This document shows, piece after piece, positions 59,601 through 64,000 of a DNA stretch of 64,000 bases. Below the pieces are notes generated by a model, which was not told the DNA's origin, searched no databases, and saw only the letters and a list, made by a program, of their open reading frames with translations. Numbering within the stretch: the stretch's first letter is position 1; each line of letters opens with the position of its first letter. The position numbers and the translations under genes are program-made. This stretch comes from Dinghuibacter sp964544695 (lineage in GTDB: Bacteria; Bacteroidota; Bacteroidia; Chitinophagales; Chitinophagaceae): the NCBI GenBank assembly GCA_964544695.1, contig CAZJDB010000216.1:1-64000 (forward strand), read 5' to 3'.

Positions 59601-59975
59601 CACCAACTCGACTTCTGGACGCCGACCAACCCCCACGCAGCATATCCCATCCTGTCGGCGAGCGGGAGCCCCAGCCAGTCCAACGACTACAGTGTGGGAT
59701 CGGACCTGTACATCTTCAACGGGGCCTATATGCGCCTGAAGAACGTGCAAATCGGTTATACGCTCCCGACCGGCTTGTCGAGGAAGCTCCACGTTCAGAA
59801 ACTCCGGATTTACTTCACGGGCCAAAACCTGCTGACCATTTCCGGGATGAAGTTCCTGGACCCCGAATCCACGGAGTTCAATACCAACCTGAGCAATACG
59901 AACGGAGACAACCAGAGCGGACGCGTGTATCCCACCCCCATTTTTTACGGGGGTGGACTGGACCTCACCTTTTAA
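56604..59975 (+). CDS. SusC/RagA-family TonB-linked outer-membrane protein with STN domain (1123 aa)
   Basis: Glycan importer of the outer membrane. After a long signal region (MRIDALCETAPP... to SAKGYSQ) comes an STN domain (about residues 48-120), then a carboxypeptidase-regulatory-like domain (about 130-215), the TonB box-like DVVVVGYGTQRK near 215, a plug and a 22-strand barrel. The STN domain is the part that contacts FecR, so this receptor both imports and signals. It is followed after ten bases by SusD, its usual lid. Confidence 0.95.
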   Translation: MRIDALCETAPPGRCFPTKTLLMMTKLTAVLLVSACLQVSAKGYSQKVTLSETDVPLKKVFKEIRRQTGYLFFYSDELLQQARKVTIHLQDASLEQVLDSCFRDQPLVYHIVAKTIIVNGAEPRPVSNPPPPDKIQVRGRVRDAGGAPLTGVSVTVPGTRLGVTTDDKGDFDIEVESNGVLHFSYVGYETLDVPVRGRSTLAVTLHLAQTNMNDVVVVGYGTQRKESVSGAVDQITPADLEGKPGVNMMQLIQGVSPNVTIQQYDPEPGATPNFNIRGVHTMGDNTPLVVIDGITGGSLSLLNPADIESISVLKDAGVSAIYGSRSANGVLLVTTKKGKKNTHPTVTYSGYWGMQYPKVTFSPVPAWENAIYKNESLTNVGQSPIYTPMDIQALKEGGDHEWFLKSILHPAPQQSHNVTLMAGGEYSTFLLSVGGVDQSSNFVGPNYGYTRDNIRVSGTTDYGIFKASGTLTYTHDELKNNSYSNGFLMADAERTPTNFQLQDSLGRYLTNSVLTQFNPLGILEKGGYSLTNNDDILGDFSATLRLPKGFSLTGTFGGDVHFNHGFLRQLQVDFYPEGVYGNTRTTGDDYSQSIFTNVNLIAEYNRHFGEHSVSALVGASNESLSAQSSNVYYNYTDSVLGTPTTGSIVSPGSATTNESPYISSLNSVFGRANYGYRNRYLLEVDYRFDGSSKFPPGLRWGFFPSVSGAWRATDESFLQGIRERFGNIKVRASYGILGNQNVNNYQYLTTYYFFNNAYGFNNTPVSGTGYNFANANLTWEKAATFNGGIDAEVLRHALTFSLDYFNKLTSDILVSPAVPGTFGAGLPNYNAGKMRDEGWEISAKYHLKTGAFDHYFSANLSDNHNEVVYFPGGQQLNGDAEIQTVIKAGVPFQSYVGYKRDGYFQTEEDVAKYPKLTGITPIPGDIRYMDKNGDGVIDANDLYVLGNPFPRYTYGFTYNVSFKGIDLGFFIQGVGRRDMFVRGELVDPFQGNYSYNIFQHQLDFWTPTNPHAAYPILSASGSPSQSNDYSVGSDLYIFNGAYMRLKNVQIGYTLPTGLSRKLHVQKLRIYFTGQNLLTISGMKFLDPESTEFNTNLSNTNGDNQSGRVYPTPIFYGGGLDLTF

Positions 59976-59985
59976 AAACGACGGT

Positions 59986-61602
59986 ATGCGAAAAACGATC
60001 CTTTTCATCACCATCATAACAACCCTGGGTTGTCAGAAGCTCAACCAGGCGCCGAGTTACGAGTATACGGACGCCAACTACTGGACAACCCCGGCCAACG
60101 CACAACAATTGCTGAATACGGCATACAGCCAGATGCTGCCCAGCGACTACTTCTTCTACAACGAGGGGCTCAGCGACAATGCCTACAACGGGCGCAACGA
60201 CGTGGACAACGTGTTCAGCATATCCAGTGGGAGCTTCAATCCCTCCCTGGGACGCTTCGACCAGGAGTGGAGCAGCCATTACGCGGGGATCAAATCCTGT
60301 AACGTTCTCCTGGACAACATAGACCGGATACCGAACTATCCCCAGGACCAGAAGACGCTGGTGGAAGCCCAGGCGCGCTTCCTCAGGGCCTACCTGTACT
60401 TCCAGCTCATGACATGGTTTGGGGACGTCCCCCTCTTCGATCACGACATCACCCTGGCGCAGTCCCAGTCCATTGCCCGGACCCCGGCAGCGCAGGTGCT
60501 GGCCTTCGTCCAGGGCGAGCTGAACTGGTGCCAGGCCAACCTGCCCGTGAATACGACGGTGCCCGTGGCCAGCCTGGGCATGGTTACCAGCGGGGCCGCA
60601 ATGGCCCTGAAGGCAAGAGTAGCGCTGTATCAAAACGACTGGCAGACGGTGGCGGCCATCTGCGACACCCTGATCAACATGAATACCTATGGGACCTACG
60701 TCCTGGTATCCAACTATGCGAACATCTTCAGCCCCACCAACGAGCACAACAGCGAGGTTATCCTCGACGAGGAATTCGTGCCCAACGAGCGGACCTATGA
60801 TTGGCTGTTCGATTTCATCCCAATCTCAGCCGGAGCCAGGGACAATGCCCTATGTCCTACACAGGAGCTGATCAACGACTACCTGATGATGAACGGGGAC
60901 ACCATCGGAGACCCGAATTCGGGGTACGACATCAACAATCCCTACAACAACCGGGACCCGCGCATGACGGCCACCCTGGTGTACAATGATTATGTCTGGA
61001 CCAATCCCGACGGCTCCACGCAGGTCATCTACATCAAACCGGGGACGGATCCCAATTCCGCAGCACTTAATGAATGGGTGCCCAACGGGGGCTTCAGTTC
61101 CCCTTCGGGGTACTACTACAGGAAATACTTCGATCCGACCGCGGCGGCGGGAGAGACTTCGGGCTTGGACCTGATCCTGATTCGTTATGCGGATGTGCTG
61201 CTGATGTATGCCGAGGCCGAAAACGAATTGGGACAGATGAGCGCACCGATCTGGAACCAAACCATCGGGGCCCTTAGGGCGAGGGCTGGGTTCACGGACC
61301 CGAACGCTACCGCGTTCAACCCGGCCTGGGACCAGCCCACCCTGAGGAGCATCATCCGCCGTGAAAGGCGCTGCGAGCTCGCCCTGGAAGGTTTGCGGAT
61401 ATTCGATATCCGCCGCTGGAGGACGGCAGAGATCGTGCTCAACGGATATCCCCATGGAGCCCAGTACGGAGACCCGACCATCGACAACGGTTTCGTGCGC
61501 CTGCCACCCCGCACCTTCGATCCCAGCCGGAACTACCTGTGGCCCATACCCCTTTTCGAACTCGAGCAAAATTCCAACCTCACCCAAAATCCCAATTACT
61601 GA
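59986..61602 (+). CDS. SusD/RagB-family glycan-binding lipoprotein (538 aa)
   Basis: Surface lipoprotein that lids the SusC barrel and binds the glycan. Lipobox TLGC gives Cys16. Typical SusD features: ANYWTTPANAQQLLNTAYSQM near the N-terminus, TPR-like helices with EAQARFLRAYLYFQLMTWFGDVPLF near residue 125, LILIRYADVLLMYAEAENELG, and IRRERRCELALEGLRIFDIRRW near residue 460. I start at ATG 59986; an upstream in-frame ATG at 59953 lies in the SusC coding region and would spoil the lipobox position. Confidence 0.95.
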   Translation: MRKTILFITIITTLGCQKLNQAPSYEYTDANYWTTPANAQQLLNTAYSQMLPSDYFFYNEGLSDNAYNGRNDVDNVFSISSGSFNPSLGRFDQEWSSHYAGIKSCNVLLDNIDRIPNYPQDQKTLVEAQARFLRAYLYFQLMTWFGDVPLFDHDITLAQSQSIARTPAAQVLAFVQGELNWCQANLPVNTTVPVASLGMVTSGAAMALKARVALYQNDWQTVAAICDTLINMNTYGTYVLVSNYANIFSPTNEHNSEVILDEEFVPNERTYDWLFDFIPISAGARDNALCPTQELINDYLMMNGDTIGDPNSGYDINNPYNNRDPRMTATLVYNDYVWTNPDGSTQVIYIKPGTDPNSAALNEWVPNGGFSSPSGYYYRKYFDPTAAAGETSGLDLILIRYADVLLMYAEAENELGQMSAPIWNQTIGALRARAGFTDPNATAFNPAWDQPTLRSIIRRERRCELALEGLRIFDIRRWRTAEIVLNGYPHGAQYGDPTIDNGFVRLPPRTFDPSRNYLWPIPLFELEQNSNLTQNPNY

Positions 61603-62741
61603 TGAAGCGCTATATATTTTTCGGACTCGTGTTGTGCAGCATCGCCTGCAAACGCACCTACAACTACGGCCTTGACCAGACCGTGAGCCCCGTAGCCACT
61701 TTGTTTGCACCCCAGGACAGCTTTTATATACAGCTCGTGCCCGCCACGGGCGCGCCCGTGACCTTCGAGTGGGCCGCGGCCACGGCCCAGGACGGGAGCC
61801 TGGTGCAGTACGTCGTCGCCTTCGATACCGCGGGGGACCCGGGATTCCAGCACCCCGTCTTCGAGCTGGCATCGGACGGAGTGGGGGTGCAGAACCAGGC
61901 CACCGTCACCCAGTCTCAACTGAACCAGATTGCCTACTTGGCGGGGATCCCATCCCTTGGAACGGGAAATATCTATTGGGCGGTTTATTCCACCAAGGGC
62001 CTCAACATGGTCAAGTCCGCGCAAACGCGCATGATCACCGTGAACCGGCCCGCTGGCTTTGCCGTCATCCCGGCCAGCCTCTACCTGACAGGATCGGCGA
62101 CCGAGGGAGGTTCGAACCTGGACAGCGCTCTGCCCTTTAAGCAAACCACCGCCGGTGTGTTCGAGCTGTACACATCCCTCAAGAGCGGGGGCACGTATCA
62201 ATTCGTGGACCGGATCAGCGGGACACCCACGACGTATTACCTCACTACCTCCGGAGCCTTGTCGCAGACGGGGTCCGTCACTTATTCCGACACCAGCGCC
62301 CAGGTCCGATTCAACCTGGATTTCAATAATGTGGTGGGCTCCGTCACGGTGATCCGAAGCATAGACGTGTGGTATTCGGATTTCGACACGATCAAGTATC
62401 ATTTGAGCTATGCGGGGAACAGCATCTGGCAGGACCTGAACCAGCTAATCCAGGCGCCCCAGGAGTCCTGGGGGTTGGAGGACCGCTACAAGTTCCAGTT
62501 CACCGTCAATTACGGCAGCGGGACCCCCGACGGGTATGAGTTCTACGGGAGCACCAACTCGAACAACAACGAGCCAACAACCGGGACCCAGGCCTCCTAT
62601 TTTTACCTGGTGCCCGTGACCAGCGACCAGTGGGATTATACCTTCAAGTTCGACCTGCCCACGGAAAACCAGTTGCAAAACAACATCACCGTGTACCTGC
62701 AGGCTCCCAATCCTTACACCCATACCGTTGTACCTCAATAA
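61602..62741 (+). CDS. SusE/SusF-like outer-membrane lipoprotein (379 aa)
   Basis: Lipobox SIAC with Cys16, then an N-terminal Ig-like SusE domain (about residues 25-130; VATLFAPQDSFYIQL, VTFEWAAATAQDG) and further beta-sandwich domains. It is likely a second surface binder for the same glycan. The ATG overlaps the SusD stop by one base (TGATG); a longer frame starting at 61539 lies inside susD and is rejected. Confidence 0.85.
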   Translation: MKRYIFFGLVLCSIACKRTYNYGLDQTVSPVATLFAPQDSFYIQLVPATGAPVTFEWAAATAQDGSLVQYVVAFDTAGDPGFQHPVFELASDGVGVQNQATVTQSQLNQIAYLAGIPSLGTGNIYWAVYSTKGLNMVKSAQTRMITVNRPAGFAVIPASLYLTGSATEGGSNLDSALPFKQTTAGVFELYTSLKSGGTYQFVDRISGTPTTYYLTTSGALSQTGSVTYSDTSAQVRFNLDFNNVVGSVTVIRSIDVWYSDFDTIKYHLSYAGNSIWQDLNQLIQAPQESWGLEDRYKFQFTVNYGSGTPDGYEFYGSTNSNNNEPTTGTQASYFYLVPVTSDQWDYTFKFDLPTENQLQNNITVYLQAPNPYTHTVVPQ

Positions 62742-62747
62742 AACCTC

Positions 62748-63884
62748 ATGAGAAACATACTTGCACTTATCGCCGTAGTCCTGATGTCTTGTGAAAAGAA
62801 TTACGACAACATCAACCTGGGCACCGGATCCGGAAGCGCGTACGTGTATGACTGGACCAAGATTCCCGACAGCAGCACCGCCGCCCTGATATCGGGTTAC
62901 TGGAATGCATCGGGGACTTATTTCAATGCTAACAACCAGGGCAACGTGACCTTCAACTACTGGCCCCAGGCCCACGCCCTGGACGTGCTCGTGGACGCCT
63001 ATACGCGCACCGGTGATACAACGTATGCCGGATACATGGCCCAGTGGTACAATGGGGTGCAGGCGGCTAACGGGGGCACCTTCCTCGGCCAATACTACGA
63101 CGACATGGGCTGGAATGCCCTGGCCATGCTCCGCGCATACGACGCCACGCAGAACGCCCAGTGGAAGACCGCGGTGGAAACCGTTTGGGCCAACATCCAG
63201 ACCGGATGGAACACCACGGAAGGGGGAGGCATTGCCTGGCAAAAGAACGAGCTGTACTATAAAAACTCGCCTGCCAACGGTCCCGCGTGTATCCTGGCGG
63301 CCCGGTTGTACGAACGCTTCAATAACCCAAGCGACCTGACCTGGGCCCAGCAAATCTATACGTGGTGGCGGGCCACCCTGGTGAACCCGGAGACGGGCCT
63401 CGTTTACGACGGTATCAACGGACAGAACAACGGGCAGCTCGACGTTACCGACATATTCACGTACAACCAGGGCTTGTTCATCGGGGCCGCCGTGGAGATG
63501 TATAACATCACCGGGCAGAATTCCTACCTGGACGACGCGGTACGCACGGCCAACAACGCATTGTCCAGTCCCATTCTTGCACCTTCCGGGTTGCTGAAGA
63601 ACGAGGGCCAGGGGGACGGGGGCTTGTTCAAGGGCGTCTTTGTTCGCTACCTGATCCAGCTCATCCTTGACAAGGGCCTCGACGCCACGACCCAGCAGAA
63701 CTACGTGCTGTTCCTGCAGAACAACGCCCAAACCCTATGGCTCCAGGGAACGCAGCGCCCGGGCCTCTTCTATGGGTCCGCCTGGAATGCACCGCCTACG
63801 GGGGAAACGGACCTGACGACGGAGCTGAGCGGGGCCATTCTCATGGAGGGGATGGGCCTCCTGCATAAGGATAAACTTTTATAG
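62748..63884 (+). CDS. GH76-family alpha-1,6-mannanase-like lipoprotein (378 aa)
   Basis: Lipobox MSC with Cys15, then an (alpha/alpha)6 barrel with the family's paired catalytic Asp at residues 118-119 in YYDDMGWNALAMLRAYD, and other GH76 lines such as GGIAWQKNELYYKN and DIFTYNQGLFIGAAVEMY. Known members cut alpha-1,6-linked mannan endo-wise, as in fungal cell-wall mannan. As the only enzyme of the locus inside the window, it sets the likely substrate of the SusCD system as alpha-mannan. It follows the SusE-like gene after six bases. Confidence 0.92.
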   Translation: MRNILALIAVVLMSCEKNYDNINLGTGSGSAYVYDWTKIPDSSTAALISGYWNASGTYFNANNQGNVTFNYWPQAHALDVLVDAYTRTGDTTYAGYMAQWYNGVQAANGGTFLGQYYDDMGWNALAMLRAYDATQNAQWKTAVETVWANIQTGWNTTEGGGIAWQKNELYYKNSPANGPACILAARLYERFNNPSDLTWAQQIYTWWRATLVNPETGLVYDGINGQNNGQLDVTDIFTYNQGLFIGAAVEMYNITGQNSYLDDAVRTANNALSSPILAPSGLLKNEGQGDGGLFKGVFVRYLIQLILDKGLDATTQQNYVLFLQNNAQTLWLQGTQRPGLFYGSAWNAPPTGETDLTTELSGAILMEGMGLLHKDKLL

Positions 63885-63885
63885 T

Positions 63886-63893
63886 TAGATTTG
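63886..63893 (+). promoter_or_regulatory. -7 box for the HAD-like gene
   Basis: TAGATTTG, a perfect TAnnTTTG, begins 14 bases before the ATG at 63900, which again predicts almost no leader. It indicates that the next gene is a separate transcription unit from the GH76 locus. Confidence 0.5.
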
Positions 63894-63899
63894 CCGCCT

Positions 63900-64000
63900 A
63901 TGGCGACAACACCCGTACAAGCACTTTTCCTCGATGTAGGCGGAGTGCTTCTAACCAATGGATGGGACCGGAATTCACGCAAAGCAGCGGCCCTTAAATT
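63900..64000 (+). CDS. HAD-like hydrolase, N-terminal fragment cut by the window end
   Basis: The first 33 codons, MATTPVQALFLDVGGVLLTN..., carry the start of HAD motif I (FLDVGGVL), in which the first Asp is the nucleophile. The second motif-I position is Gly rather than the usual acid (DxGGV instead of DxD), as in the YihX/haloacid-dehalogenase and some epoxide-hydrolase N-domain groups. Substrate cannot be told from this fragment. Confidence 0.7.
   Translation, partial: MATTPVQALFLDVGGVLLTNGWDRNSRKAAALK

Noticed and set aside
62445..63731. A 428-codon antisense frame across the GH76 gene
   Set aside because: The GH76 frame has a lipobox and catalytic Asp pair; the antisense frame resembles nothing and crosses into the SusE-like gene.
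1..64000. tRNA, rRNA, CRISPR arrays, insertion sequences, integrase genes
   Set aside because: I looked for regularly spaced repeats, transposase or integrase motifs and tRNA-like cloverleaf ends and found none that I could support.

Overview
The window looks like chromosome from a high-GC member of the Bacteroidota, most likely family Chitinophagaceae; the genus cannot be fixed from sequence alone. The evidence is a SusC/SusD-type utilisation locus, a large PKD-repeat protein with a type IX secretion (gliding-motility-type) C-terminus, several FtsX-like permeases of about 790 residues, LytS/LytTR signalling, and repeated TAnnTTTG promoter boxes. No rRNA, tRNA, CRISPR array, insertion sequence or prophage was recognised, and no stretch over 300 bases lacks a gene.

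Layout. 1-440: the tail of a Gly/Arg-rich protein and a bidirectional terminator. 453-2804: an FtsX-like permease. 2846-6281: prpBCD, the methylcitrate cycle for propionate. 6355-11110: two tandem paralogous FtsX-like permeases, then a GC-rich hairpin and repeat region. 11273-16156: the PKD surface protein, divergent from an outer-membrane receptor joined to a LytS/LytTR two-component pair (16307-20736). 20790-22233: two unrecognised genes. 22252-24966: a GH2 exo-glycosidase. 24934-29953 (minus): antitoxin, RelE-like toxin, an esterase-deacetylase fusion and an ABC exporter in a tightly packed run. 29998-30732: a hypothetical gene split by one in-frame stop. 30739-31961: cbpA and cbpM-like genes. 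32001-34679: a beta-propeller/phosphoesterase protein. 34686-37049 (minus): a CBM9-like lipoprotein and DUF6515/DUF2092 genes. 37041-37753: a strong promoter followed by three very small ORFs, one probably frameshifted. 37740-40151: a fourth FtsX-like permease. 40221-46480 (minus): beta-helix lipoprotein, TonB-dependent receptor and a second propeller/phosphoesterase. 46532-54261 (minus): an eight-gene run from a TetR regulator through a ketosynthase, a heterodimeric ABC exporter and a molybdopterin-fold protein to modABC. 54345-54851: a DUF4399 lipoprotein. 54918-63884: ECF sigma, FecR, STN-type SusC, SusD, SusE-like and GH76, a probable alpha-mannan locus. The window ends inside a HAD-like hydrolase.

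How the genes fit together. Three envelope uptake or sensing modules are visible: receptor plus LytSR, lipoprotein plus receptor plus phosphoesterase, and sigma/anti-sigma plus SusCD plus GH76. Many first genes of transcription units carry a TAnnTTTG-like box only 12-15 bases before the start codon, which suggests leaderless or nearly leaderless mRNAs. The least familiar parts are the small-ORF locus at 37041-37753, the toxin-antitoxin pair fused into an enzyme/exporter operon, and a terminator-like hairpin that contains a start codon at 35394-35423.
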